From a virus: a DNA stretch of 22,659 bases. Below, piece after piece: positions 1-6,779 of this stretch. A program made the translations under genes and the position numbers. Position 1 is the stretch's first letter. Every line of letters begins with the position of its first letter. The notes below the pieces were generated by a model, which was not told the DNA's origin, did no database searches, and saw only the letters and a program-made list of their open reading frames with translations. Location: positions 1 to 22,659 of IMG/VR virus record IMGVR_UViG_3300047300_000896; one strand, given 5' to 3'.

Positions 1-531
1 GAACCGGGCGAAGCTCCCTCAAAGAAGTGCAAGGGCTGCGGAATTGACCTGCCGATTTCGACCATGATCTGCCCGGTGTGCGGCTACGAGGACAAGGTCA
101 GCAAAGGTATTCTCGAGGAGTTCCGCATGACCGAGGTGGAGCTTATCGACGCTTCACCGTTCCAGTGGGAGAGCCTCTTTGACGGCTTAGTGCTAGTGGC
201 CAACGGCATGCAGGCATGGGCGGCAGTCGTGTCTTTTGGAGGTTGCTTCTGGGCCGTGGGGGCTGTCGAAGGGCAGCGCGTGCAGAAGCTGGAGGTCAGT
301 GACGACAAGATTCTTGCAATCTCGAGCGCAGATGATTTTCTTCGTGCCAACGGAGATACTAGCTTGTGTCGGAAGACACGGTCGTGGCTTAATCTGCCGC
401 CCACAGCCAAACAGATTCAGACTCTTGGCAATGGAGCAAACATGTTCAATATGAGCCGTTACCGTGCGTCATGTCTGCTGACATGGAATTTCAACGAAAA
501 CAAAATCAGAACCAAAATAACCACTAAATAA
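1..531 (+). CDS. SF2 (DEAD/DEAH-type) DNA helicase, C-terminal part, 5'-truncated by window edge
   Basis: The reading frame is open from base 1 (beginning EPGEAPSKKC) to the TAA at 529-531, so the ATG at 64 is internal and the true start lies upstream of the window. What remains is a zinc ribbon (CKGCG followed by CPVCG) and a roughly 135-residue tail containing LIDASPFQW, an alternating hydrophobic segment, a WLNLPPTAKQIQ motif and a MSRYRASCLLTW end. I recall this arrangement, zinc ribbon then a 'W-L-x-x-P-x-x-x-Q' and 'SRYxASCxLTW' tail, from the C-termini of phage superfamily II helicases. The ATPase core is not in the window, so helicase activity is inferred. The gene heads an early operon that leads to the primase-helicase and probably unwinds DNA during replication or recombination. 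Confidence 0.6.
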   Translation, partial: EPGEAPSKKCKGCGIDLPISTMICPVCGYEDKVSKGILEEFRMTEVELIDASPFQWESLFDGLVLVANGMQAWAAVVSFGGCFWAVGAVEGQRVQKLEVSDDKILAISSADDFLRANGDTSLCRKTRSWLNLPPTAKQIQTLGNGANMFNMSRYRASCLLTWNFNENKIRTKITTK

Positions 532-532
532 A

Positions 533-679
533 ATGATAGGCCACTGCCCAAACCCTGACGACGAACCTGACAACATCTGCCCAGTGTGCGACGAGCTGCT
601 GGTGCGCGACCTGCTAGGCGACTGGACATGCCCGGGCTGCGGATTCCCGGAGGAGCAACCTGAGGAGGACGAGAAATGA
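533..679 (+). CDS. 48-aa zinc-ribbon microprotein
   Basis: This ORF starts at an ATG one base after the helicase stop and ends at TGA 677-679, overlapping the next start by four bases (ATGA). The product is 48 residues and acidic. It carries two CxxC knuckles, CPVC and CPGC, about 17 residues apart, the spacing of a rubredoxin-like zinc ribbon. The C-terminus is a Glu/Asp-rich tail (PEEQPEEDEK). The coupling on both sides and the paired knuckles are the evidence that it is a real gene. Its function is unknown; a protein-protein or nucleic-acid contact role next to the helicase, which has its own zinc ribbon, is only a guess. Confidence 0.6.
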   Translation: MIGHCPNPDDEPDNICPVCDELLVRDLLGDWTCPGCGFPEEQPEEDEK

Positions 680-1002
680 CCGACGAACAAATTAACGTGG
701 CGATTGCTGAAGCGTGTGGGTGGACACAAATTGAACAGCATCCTCCTGACGACACGCTTTATGGTCAACACCCATCGTGCACAGATGAAGTCAACAAGTA
801 TTATGAGTATCCAATCCCAAACTACTGCAACGACCTCAACGCAATGCATGAGGCGGAGGAGATGATTACCGGAGTGATTTGGAGAGATTACTTTGAGAGA
901 CTCCAACGCTACGGTAAGGCATCCGGCATTCGAGCTACCGCTCGGCAACGCGCTGAGGCGTTTCTCAGGACGCTTGGCAAATGGGAGGAGACAGCGAAAT
1001 GA
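676..1002 (+). CDS. Phage 'ABA sandwich' (DUF2591-like) small protein, copy 1
   Basis: The product has 108 residues. It begins MTDEQINVAIAEACGW, has a central IPNYCNDLNAMHEAE block and ends with ATARQRAEAFLRTLGKW. I recall this pattern (N-terminal helix with a Gly-Trp, 'P-x-Y-C-x-D-L-N-A-M-H-E' and 'R-A-E-A-F-L-R-x-L-G-K-W') from small phage proteins grouped as the phage ABA sandwich domain. A paralogue lies at 1530-1850 with the same start, centre and end but a diverged middle. A possible ribosome site, GAGGAGG, lies at about 661-668, ahead of the ATG, and the gene is ATGA-coupled on both sides. The molecular role of this family is not known to me. Confidence 0.65.
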   Translation: MTDEQINVAIAEACGWTQIEQHPPDDTLYGQHPSCTDEVNKYYEYPIPNYCNDLNAMHEAEEMITGVIWRDYFERLQRYGKASGIRATARQRAEAFLRTLGKWEETAK

Positions 1003-1346
1003 ACATTTATCCATCTCAAGTTCCGCCACCTATTCCTGCCGGAGCAAAAATTAAATGCAAATGTTGCGGCCATATGCACGGCGAGCACTTCCCATGTCAT
1101 GAATTTCAGTTGGCAGGAGACTTAATTCCAAAATTATTAACGGTAAACAAGCTGCACAGCATTGGAGCAGACGGAAAACCCATGCCGATTGACAAACCTG
1201 TCACCCTGCGCGAACGCGCCGCGATTGCTGCAATGCAGGCATTGCTTAGTGATTTCCCCGTGCGTGAAGTGAGGTATACGGCAGAGTGGGCGGTCAAAGC
1301 CGCCGACGCGCTCATTGCCGAGCTTCAGAAGGAGGCGCAGGGGTGA
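999..1346 (+). CDS. Hypothetical early protein with Cys/His cluster (115 aa)
   Basis: I chose the ATG at 999 because it overlaps the previous TGA (ATGA coupling) and follows GGGAGGAG at 984-991. The product is 115 residues. Residues about 20-36 contain CKCCGHMHGEHFPCHE, a compact Cys/His cluster that could bind a metal. The second half, TLRERAAIAAMQALL followed by AVKAADALIAEL, matches the helical 'R-x-x-A-A-x-A-M-Q-A-L-L ... A-D-A-L-I-A-E-L' pattern seen in many small phage proteins. I cannot assign a function. The next gene starts within its stop codon (GTGA). Confidence 0.6.
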   Translation: MNIYPSQVPPPIPAGAKIKCKCCGHMHGEHFPCHEFQLAGDLIPKLLTVNKLHSIGADGKPMPIDKPVTLRERAAIAAMQALLSDFPVREVRYTAEWAVKAADALIAELQKEAQG

Positions 1347-1537
1347 GCGCACACGAAACAACAGACACTGCATTAGCCATATGTCCGCACTGCGGATTTA
1401 GAGATGATGCATCCCACGAACTGGGCCGCGTGTGGTTTTGTGATACAGGCGAAGATGAATGTTTAAAATGCGGTAAACTGTTTGAGTGGGACAGGACAAT
1501 TATAATTACTTACACGACAAGAAAAATAAATGACTGA
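1343..1537 (+). CDS. Zinc-ribbon protein (64 aa), GTG start
   Basis: The start is the GTG at 1343, fused to the previous stop as GTGA and preceded by a GGAGGCGCAGGG purine run. The 64-residue product has CPHCGFRDD near the N-terminus and CLKCGKLFEWDRT about 30 residues later. This is a two-knuckle zinc ribbon with an aromatic residue after the second knuckle, followed by a strand (IIITYTT). This is a common design for small phage zinc ribbons of unknown function. It ends eight bases inside the start of the next gene (start 1530), so translation is probably coupled. Confidence 0.6.
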   Translation: MSAHETTDTALAICPHCGFRDDASHELGRVWFCDTGEDECLKCGKLFEWDRTIIITYTTRKIND

Positions 1538-1850
1538 CGAACAAATAAATGTGGCTATTGCAAAGGCGAGTGGGTGGAAAAATTTACATTCACATCCACT
1601 AAATCCGACTGTGTGGACAGGCGATGAACCATTGGATGATGGAAGATATTTGCCTTACACTCAGATTCCCGATTACTGCAACGACCTCAACGCAATGCAT
1701 GAGGCGGAGAAGACCTTAAATGTAGAACGATGGCAGCTTTATGCGGCCTTTCTATTTAAAGCGACATCGCGCCCACAGCACGCCACAGCACGCCAACGCG
1801 CAGAAGCGTTCTTGCGGATGCTCGGTAAATGGGAGGAGGTGCAGGAATGA
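1530..1850 (+). CDS. Phage 'ABA sandwich' (DUF2591-like) small protein, copy 2
   Basis: This 106-residue protein is a paralogue of the 676-1002 product. It shares MTDEQINVAIA at the start, YCNDLNAMHEAE in the middle and HATARQRAEAFLRMLGKWEE at the end, whereas residues about 20-45 and 60-80 differ. At the DNA level the two genes share an exact 36-bp block (823-858 and 1674-1709), although flanking codons differ at many third positions. The start overlaps the previous gene by eight bases, and the stop overlaps the next ATG. Function is unknown. Two diverged copies in one operon suggest duplication followed by specialisation. Confidence 0.65.
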   Translation: MTDEQINVAIAKASGWKNLHSHPLNPTVWTGDEPLDDGRYLPYTQIPDYCNDLNAMHEAEKTLNVERWQLYAAFLFKATSRPQHATARQRAEAFLRMLGKWEEVQE

Positions 1851-2038
1851 GCAACCAAATGCGTGACCCATTGGATATTTCAATCATTGAGGCGTTGCGA
1901 AACGACCTCAAAGAGGAGCGTAAACGTGTCGAAATGCTTACTGTTGCTCTTGAGCGCATCCGCGATTGCGACTGGGTGATAACGCTACCGGATCGGATGG
2001 ACGCCGTGCGGCAGATAGCAAGAGAGGCGCTGGAATGA
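1847..2038 (+). CDS. Small coiled-coil protein (63 aa)
   Basis: The ATG at 1847 overlaps the preceding TGA and follows GGGAGGAGG at 1829-1837. The 63-residue product is charged and helical, with a segment EALRNDLKEERKRVEMLTV of heptad-like spacing, followed by ALERIRDCDW and a C-terminal helix AVRQIAREALE. I recall short phage proteins of the type 'LRxDLxxEREKVAELxxxLxxI' with this size and position, but no function is established. It is coupled by ATGA to the next gene. Confidence 0.55.
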   Translation: MSNQMRDPLDISIIEALRNDLKEERKRVEMLTVALERIRDCDWVITLPDRMDAVRQIAREALE

Positions 2039-2292
2039 GCCGCGTTTTAATGGGCAACGATGCGCGATGTCCTTGTGAGTGCGAAAGTCCTTGTGTGTTG
2101 AACGAGGATTTGGATCACGCTGAACATAGAATTGAACAACTTGAGCGCCTGATTAAACAATGCCGGACAGCCTTGGCGTCTATATTGTGCGCAGGTGAAT
2201 CTGGATGCCCAACAGAGAAAGAGGCACGCAAAATGTGCGCAGATGCACTGGTTAAATTGAACACGGAATTGAACACTAAAAACACGAAATGA
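2035..2292 (+). CDS. Hypothetical cysteine-rich early protein (85 aa)
   Basis: The start at 2035 is chosen for its ATGA overlap with the previous stop; AGAGAGGCGCTGG lies ahead of it. The 85-residue product has a Cys-rich N-terminus (CPCECESPC), a helix with possible coiled-coil character (AEHRIEQLERLIKQCR) and two further cysteines. The CxCxCxxxC cluster might bind a metal. The end is low complexity (LNTELNTKNTK), encoded by a short DNA repeat (ttgaacacggaattgaacac). No family is recognised. It is coupled to the next gene at 2289. Confidence 0.5.
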   Translation: MSRVLMGNDARCPCECESPCVLNEDLDHAEHRIEQLERLIKQCRTALASILCAGESGCPTEKEARKMCADALVKLNTELNTKNTK

Positions 2293-2489
2293 GCACACAC
2301 GACGAGGCAGAGATTGAGCGGCTGAGGGCCGTCAACGAGGAACTCCGGGCTGCCGTGCGCCGGTGTGAAATGCAGCTCGCGACAGCGATGCTGCTGCTCT
2401 CCACTGCGTGCTGCAACCGGGGCGACAGACTAAACGGAGAGATCTGGCAGAATCGAAAACAGAAACTGGAAGCCGAATACAATGTTTGA
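2289..2489 (+). CDS. Small coiled-coil protein (66 aa)
   Basis: The ATGA overlap with the gene before and the eight-base overlap with the nuclease gene after (start 2482) support this ORF. The product is 66 residues, starts MSTHDEAEIERLRAVNEELR and looks like a short leucine-rich coiled coil (E-x-E-R-L-R-x-x-N-E-E-L) continued by a second helix. Function is unknown. Position suggests it could be an accessory subunit of the nuclease or primase-helicase, but nothing in the sequence proves this. Confidence 0.55.
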   Translation: MSTHDEAEIERLRAVNEELRAAVRRCEMQLATAMLLLSTACCNRGDRLNGEIWQNRKQKLEAEYNV

Positions 2490-3249
2490 ACCACCCAAGC
2501 AGTACCACAACGAGGAAATCGAAGCCGCCATCTCCAATGCACTCGCCATCGCCAGATCCCGAGAAGACCGCCGCACCTATCTTGGGGCAAGCCGGTGGGG
2601 GCATCACTGTGAGCGGGCACTCGGCTACGAGTTCCACGCCACCGACCGGGACGACATGTCCAGACCTCAGTTCTCCGCAGACTTGTACCGCGTATTCGAC
2701 ATGGGACACGACGGCGAGAGTCGCATGTCCCAGTATCTGCGAATGGCGGGGTTTGAGATGCAGACAGAGAAACCCGGAGGCGGCCAGATAGGATTCTCCG
2801 TCTGCGACGGCAAGCTGGGGGGGCACTGCGACGGGATTATCCACGCCGGCCCCGGGATCACCAAGGCTCCACTGGTGTGGGAAAACAAGGCTCTCAACAA
2901 CAAGAGTTGGAACGACACCAAGACCAAGGGCGTACAGAAGTCCAAGCCGCTGTACTACGCGCAGATGCAGACCTACATTGCATATTTGGGTTTGCAAGGT
3001 TACCTGTTCACAGCCATGAACCGGGACACCGGCGAGATCTTTGTGGAACTGGGGGAGCCGGACATGCGGACGGCCCAAGAGGTCAGCGACAAGGCGCTGC
3101 GGATCGTGCAGAGCCAGCACCCAGAGCAGTTACCCCGCTGCGCCACAGAGGAGACCGATTTCCGGTGCCGCTTCTGTGACTTTGCAAAGCGTTGCTGGAA
3201 CAGGAAAGAAACCATTAGTCAACCGCAGTACTTTACATACAAAAAATGA
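2482..3249 (+). CDS. PD-(D/E)XK exonuclease with Cas4/AddB-like iron-sulphur cysteines
   Basis: This 255-residue protein has the ordered signatures of a RecB/Cas4-type nuclease: a first cysteine (C43, in HHCERALGY), a metal-binding Asp in GHCDGII (D117), ENK (E134, K136), and a QMQTY motif (Q161-Y165) matching the RecB-family QxxxY. Three late cysteines, C229-x2-C232-x5-C238, complete a four-Cys set split around the nuclease domain, as in 4Fe-4S nucleases (AddB, Cas4, Dna2). It probably resects DNA ends during phage replication or recombination. It is not next to any CRISPR array, so a spacer-acquisition role is not suggested. It overlaps the primase-helicase start by four bases, implying coordinated expression. 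Confidence 0.8.
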   Translation: MFEPPKQYHNEEIEAAISNALAIARSREDRRTYLGASRWGHHCERALGYEFHATDRDDMSRPQFSADLYRVFDMGHDGESRMSQYLRMAGFEMQTEKPGGGQIGFSVCDGKLGGHCDGIIHAGPGITKAPLVWENKALNNKSWNDTKTKGVQKSKPLYYAQMQTYIAYLGLQGYLFTAMNRDTGEIFVELGEPDMRTAQEVSDKALRIVQSQHPEQLPRCATEETDFRCRFCDFAKRCWNRKETISQPQYFTYKK

Positions 3250-5711
3250 TGACCGCAAAAATTGAAAGCCTGGCTCACTTCGATGAGAGTCAGGTCAGGG
3301 AACACTTGTCTTTTATCTTTGGAAGCGTGGACTTTCAGCCCGGGGCGTTTGTGTGCCTGAGAGGCATCGGGGAAAAGGGCACAGCGCAGGAGGGAACCTT
3401 CCGGGAAGAGTTCTTTTTTGAACCGGCAGTAAATCAGAACTGGATGAATGCTGCGGTGGAGCACTGCCGCCGCTGGGGACAGCATGCCGTAGCCTCGTTT
3501 ATCGTGCCGTGTGTGCTGAAGGCGCCGAAGGCGACTGCCGTGAATGTGAGTCTATTCACCACGGTGGTGGCGGATTTTGATAGTGGCAACACGGATGAGC
3601 GGATTGCGTGGGTGGTTGAGAACATTGGTGTGCCGGATCTGGTAGTAGAGTCTGGTGGTATTACTGAGGCGGGAACACCCAAGCGTCATGCCTGGTGGCG
3701 GATCGAGCCGACTGCCGACATCGAGGGTGTGATTAACTTACGGCACACAATAGCGGAGCTTTCCGGCGGGGACTTGATGCTCGGGCGGGGAGTGAAGTCC
3801 AATCCGTTTGGCCGGTCGCATCAGCCGGTACGGCTTGCAGGGACCGTCCACGGAAAGGGTGGAACAGCGAAGCCATGCAAGGTGGAGTGGAGCGGGGAAG
3901 TTGGCCCAGACCGCTGTCATGTCATGTTTGCCGACAAACTGAAGTGGTTGCAGCCAGCCCCGTGGGCGGTTCGGACCAAGATGTCCCTTGGGGACGGGGA
4001 CAACGTGATTCGGGGACTGTTCGGCGAGGACACCACCAACGCCGGTGAAAACTTTGAGCCGGTGGATCTGACACGGGATGTCCATGCTGGCGGGGACACG
4101 GTGACGAGGTTCTCCGAGTTCAACCGAGTTGCCGGCCACTACATCCACTGCATCCGCCGTGGGGACATGTCCAAGGACGCCGCGTTCGAGGCTCTGTCTG
4201 GTTGGGTTGTGGCTCACATGAAGCCGGCATGGCCTGAGACAAGAGTAAGGACAGAATGGGAGGCGCTTATTCGGCAAGATGTTGCGTCCAAAGGAGCTTT
4301 TGAGGACACAACGGGGACACGAGGCCAAAAAGAACAGCTCCCGATCCCAGTGTCTGGGGATGAGAACGGACTTCTGGCTTGGAGCGCACACCGCTGGATT
4401 GTAGACCCAGTGCCGCAACACGAGGAACTCGTGGAAGGACTGGTACTCAAGGGAGAGCCCCACTTGTTTGTGGGTGAGGGCGGTTCAGGGAAGACGTTTC
4501 TAGTGGCGGATCTGGCGCTCAAGGTTGCAGCTTGGGGCGAGGGTCGGGATTTCACTTGGTGCGGGCAGAAGATTAAGAGCGGCGGCACTGCGGTGCTGAT
4601 ACTGTGCGAGGACAGCCAGATTGAAATGCATATCCGCATCAAGCAGCTTGATCAAGGAGGGTTGATCTCGCAGGCCGGGGACAGGCTGATCGTACTGCCA
4701 ATGACGAACATTGGAGGCGCCTTTCCGCTCACCGAGCGAGACTTCAAGACCGGCGGGACGGTGACGAGCGACAAGTGGCGCCGGATGCTGGATCTGATGA
4801 AGACGCTGCCGGAGCCGCCGGTATTGGTAGCGATTGATACGCTCAACAGTGTAAGCCACGGGGACGAGAACAGCAATGTCGTCATCGCCGAGATGATGCG
4901 GGAGGCGCACCGCGTCTGCGGGGAATTGGGGGCGGCGCTGCTGATCAACCACCATATCCGCAAGTCCAACGAGCCGCTCAGGAGTCTTGAGGAACTGCGC
5001 AGTGCGATCCGTGGCGCCAGTGCCATCCCGTCGTATTTTCGTATCAACTTTGGAATGTTCCACGCGAGCGATTACGAGCGGCGCATGAAGGCTATGGGGC
5101 TTGTTCCCAAGCGCGGACAGATGTGGAAATTTGGGATTGTGAAGGCGAATATTCATGGTCTGCTTCAGGGAGAACGTACGCTTTTGCGTAACGGGATCGG
5201 ACTCTTGGAGGATTTGACCGAGAGGGACTCGTATGCCGCTGTGAATATCTCTGAGAGGGTAGCGTGGATGGTGTATGCCTGCCAGCAGGCGGCGAGTGCG
5301 CTGCATCCGTATGCCGTGGGTGGGAAGAATGCCGCGAACGGACTCTACAAGAGGCGGAATGAGCTGCCACAGATACTGCGGGGTGTGGGCTGGCGGGAGT
5401 TCGGGAACCTGGTGGAGGAGGCGTTGGTGAAGGGATTGCTTGTGCCGTGTGCTGTGCGAGGGTCGAAGTCGAAGGCGTACCTGGATGTGCCGGGAGGAGT
5501 GCTCTCGAGTGATGAGGCCGGGGTTGTGCTGGCTGCCGGCGCCTACAATCACCCGCCAGAGTGGGAGGATTACTACTACGATGCGGACGCCGGAGAGGTC
5601 GTTTTGGCCGCAAAAAGCAATGCCTGGAAGGCCCAGTTCGGACCCAAAAGCGAGCCGATTGCAGGCAGAAAACAAGTGAATCCTGCCGAGGACATAGGCG
5701 AGGACGCCTGA
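3246..5711 (+). CDS. Primase-helicase: primase-like N-terminus fused to RepA-type AAA ATPase
   Basis: This 821-residue protein has two parts. The N-terminal part looks like an AEP/prim-pol-like primase domain: VVADFDSG (D110, D112), RHAWWRI (H148) and QPVRLAGTVHGK (R196), the usual acidic pair, His and basic motif order. From about residue 395 there is a RepA/DnaB-like (AAA_25) ATPase: Walker A GEGGSGKT near residue 410, Walker B VLVAIDTLNSVS near 525, and an INHHIRKS sensor-like segment near 560. It should unwind DNA and prime synthesis at the phage fork. The start is one of two consecutive ATGs overlapping the nuclease stop. Its last codons already contain GAGGACAT and GAGGACGC, the first members of the downstream repeat array, so this protein, or a domain of it, is the natural candidate to act at that array. 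Confidence 0.8.
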   Translation: MMTAKIESLAHFDESQVREHLSFIFGSVDFQPGAFVCLRGIGEKGTAQEGTFREEFFFEPAVNQNWMNAAVEHCRRWGQHAVASFIVPCVLKAPKATAVNVSLFTTVVADFDSGNTDERIAWVVENIGVPDLVVESGGITEAGTPKRHAWWRIEPTADIEGVINLRHTIAELSGGDLMLGRGVKSNPFGRSHQPVRLAGTVHGKGGTAKPCKVEWSGEVGPDRCHVMFADKLKWLQPAPWAVRTKMSLGDGDNVIRGLFGEDTTNAGENFEPVDLTRDVHAGGDTVTRFSEFNRVAGHYIHCIRRGDMSKDAAFEALSGWVVAHMKPAWPETRVRTEWEALIRQDVASKGAFEDTTGTRGQKEQLPIPVSGDENGLLAWSAHRWIVDPVPQHEELVEGLVLKGEPHLFVGEGGSGKTFLVADLALKVAAWGEGRDFTWCGQKIKSGGTAVLILCEDSQIEMHIRIKQLDQGGLISQAGDRLIVLPMTNIGGAFPLTERDFKTGGTVTSDKWRRMLDLMKTLPEPPVLVAIDTLNSVSHGDENSNVVIAEMMREAHRVCGELGAALLINHHIRKSNEPLRSLEELRSAIRGASAIPSYFRINFGMFHASDYERRMKAMGLVPKRGQMWKFGIVKANIHGLLQGERTLLRNGIGLLEDLTERDSYAAVNISERVAWMVYACQQAASALHPYAVGGKNAANGLYKRRNELPQILRGVGWREFGNLVEEALVKGLLVPCAVRGSKSKAYLDVPGGVLSSDEAGVVLAAGAYNHPPEWEDYYYDADAGEVVLAAKSNAWKAQFGPKSEPIAGRKQVNPAEDIGEDA

Positions 5712-6146
5712 GGACACGAGGGCCGATTTGAGGACGCTCTCTCTGTAAATTGGGGCGTCCTCAAAAAAAGAATGGGTGTCCTCAAGGGGAAAGCAATGTG
5801 GCAAAAATACCATACGCAAAAAGAACGTTAGGACAAATTTAAGGACACGGGGACACGCGGTTCCAACAGAGTAAATAAATAATGTGTGTCCTCGGAGGAC
5901 ACGTCTGAGGACACGCTAAAATACGCAGAAAAAACGTCGTGTCCTTTTTGGTGAAAAAAAGGGGGGGTCGAGGACACGCAAAATTGGTCAGTCAAGTTGT
6001 TGAAAATCAAATTTTTGCAAATTTCGGAACTCGTTTTAGGACACGAGGACTATATAAGGGGGAAAAGGGAATAAATCCCCTTGTTCCCTATATCCTCATA
6101 TATTCGGATACCTTACCGCTTACGCTAGGTATCCGTATGAGGACCG
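5688..6146 (+). other. Probable replication origin: array of GAGGACAC iterons on both strands
   Basis: No gene occupies 5712-6222. I count six exact copies of GAGGACAC: plus strand at 5710, 5895, 5907 and 5970; minus strand (as GTGTCCTC) at 5776 and 5886. Eight further copies have one mismatch (5688, 5700, 5730, 5755 minus, 5841, 5849, 5939 minus, 6037), plus looser ones at 5829, 6045 and 6139. Most exact plus-strand copies continue with G, giving consensus GAGGACACG. Two face each other as a perfect 17-bp palindrome at 5886-5902. Between and after them lie A/T-rich tracts (about 5795-5845, 5925-5960, 5990-6035). Direct and inverted short repeats with AT-rich DNA beside a primase-helicase gene are the hallmarks of an iteron-type origin. 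An operator array for a regulator is the main alternative. Confidence 0.6.
6093..6143. other. Long imperfect hairpin/cruciform at right edge of the origin region
   Basis: TCCTCATA (6093-6100) pairs with TATGAGGA (6136-6143), and CGGATACCT (6105-6113) pairs with AGGTATCCG (6127-6135). That gives 17 base pairs interrupted by a four-base bulge (TATT, 6101-6104) and closed by a 13-base loop. No T-tract follows on either strand, so it is not a typical intrinsic terminator. It could be a single-strand initiation or primase site, a cruciform in the origin, or a structured leader upstream of the resolvase gene. Confidence 0.5.
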
Positions 6147-6222
6147 TGAACTTCTTCCTTCCTTAAGTTGCGGCAGTGCTCAAAGTTTGCAAAAAAGTGC
6201 GTATACTTAGAAATGCAGTACA

Positions 6223-6759
6223 ATGAAATCGAGATCAAAATTGAGTCAGGAGTGCGGCGAGGGCACCGGCGGCATGCTGGTGCGGATGGTGGTGCGCGGT
6301 GAGCCAAAGAGCCAGCCGCGTCCGCGCTTCGTAAATGGCCGTGTAGTGTCCAATATCACTCCGGCAGTATCATCATGGCAGGCGGCAGTGTGGAGGGCTG
6401 CTGGTGAGGCAATGTGCGCGATTGAGGAGGGGTTGCTGGACAAGGTGACAGCCCTGAGGGTGGATGTGACGTTCTTTTTCCCGACCAAGAAAAGCGACCG
6501 CTGGGGAAAACCGCATACTCAGAAGCCTGACAGGGACAACTGCGACAAGCTGGTGCTGGATGAATGCACCAAGGTCGGCTTGTTCGGCGGAGACGACTGC
6601 CGAGTCTCTGCTGGCATGATCCGGAAGTACTGGTGTCGTCCGGGGGGTGAGGGATGCATCGTAGAGGTCTCAATAGACGCATCAGGAGCCCCGTGGGAGG
6701 GCCTGGACGCGTCGCCAAGTATGGATACACCCGACGACGCTCCAGGGTGGTTGCTTTAG
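6223..6759 (+). CDS. rusA: RusA-family Holliday junction resolvase
   Basis: The product is 178 residues from ATG 6223; an internal ATG at 6274 would give a form closer to the usual RusA length of about 120-160 residues. Core motifs are present: an N-terminal strand VRMVVRGEPKSQPRPR, the catalytic KPDRDNCDK (D103, D105, K109, matching the D-x-D-N-x-x-K of E. coli RusA D70, D72, K76) and FGGDDCRV (D124/D125, matching D91). RusA dimers resolve four-way junctions and remove branches from replicating phage DNA before packaging. The gene follows the origin directly and faces the minus-strand cassette across a 20-bp gap. A TATACT hexamer at 6202-6207 could be a -10 element, but no good -35 is visible. 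Confidence 0.8.
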   Translation: MKSRSKLSQECGEGTGGMLVRMVVRGEPKSQPRPRFVNGRVVSNITPAVSSWQAAVWRAAGEAMCAIEEGLLDKVTALRVDVTFFFPTKKSDRWGKPHTQKPDRDNCDKLVLDECTKVGLFGGDDCRVSAGMIRKYWCRPGGEGCIVEVSIDASGAPWEGLDASPSMDTPDDAPGWLL

Positions 6760-6779
6760 GGCAAAGGCTGGCTGGGGGG

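Noticed and set aside
4026-4320. GAGGACAC copies inside the primase-helicase gene (4026, 4302) and one in dcm (11888)
   Set aside because: They are isolated, in coding DNA, and expected at low frequency in GC-moderate sequence. They are not part of the dense array.
4500-5819. 439-codon open frame on the minus strand opposite the primase-helicase gene
   Set aside because: It lies antisense to a gene with clear motifs, has no recognisable domain, is rich in His/Arg/Leu as expected of a GC-biased antisense frame, and has no leader or coupled neighbour.
5688-6052. CRISPR-like array
   Set aside because: Units are only 8-9 bp, in both orientations, with irregular spacing from 0 to about 60 bp; there are no spacers of constant length and no cas genes (the Cas4-like nuclease belongs to the replication operon).
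6187-6207. Sigma-70 promoter TTGCAA/TATACT before the resolvase gene
   Set aside because: The spacer is only 9 bp, so this pair cannot be a normal promoter. Only the -10-like hexamer is noted.
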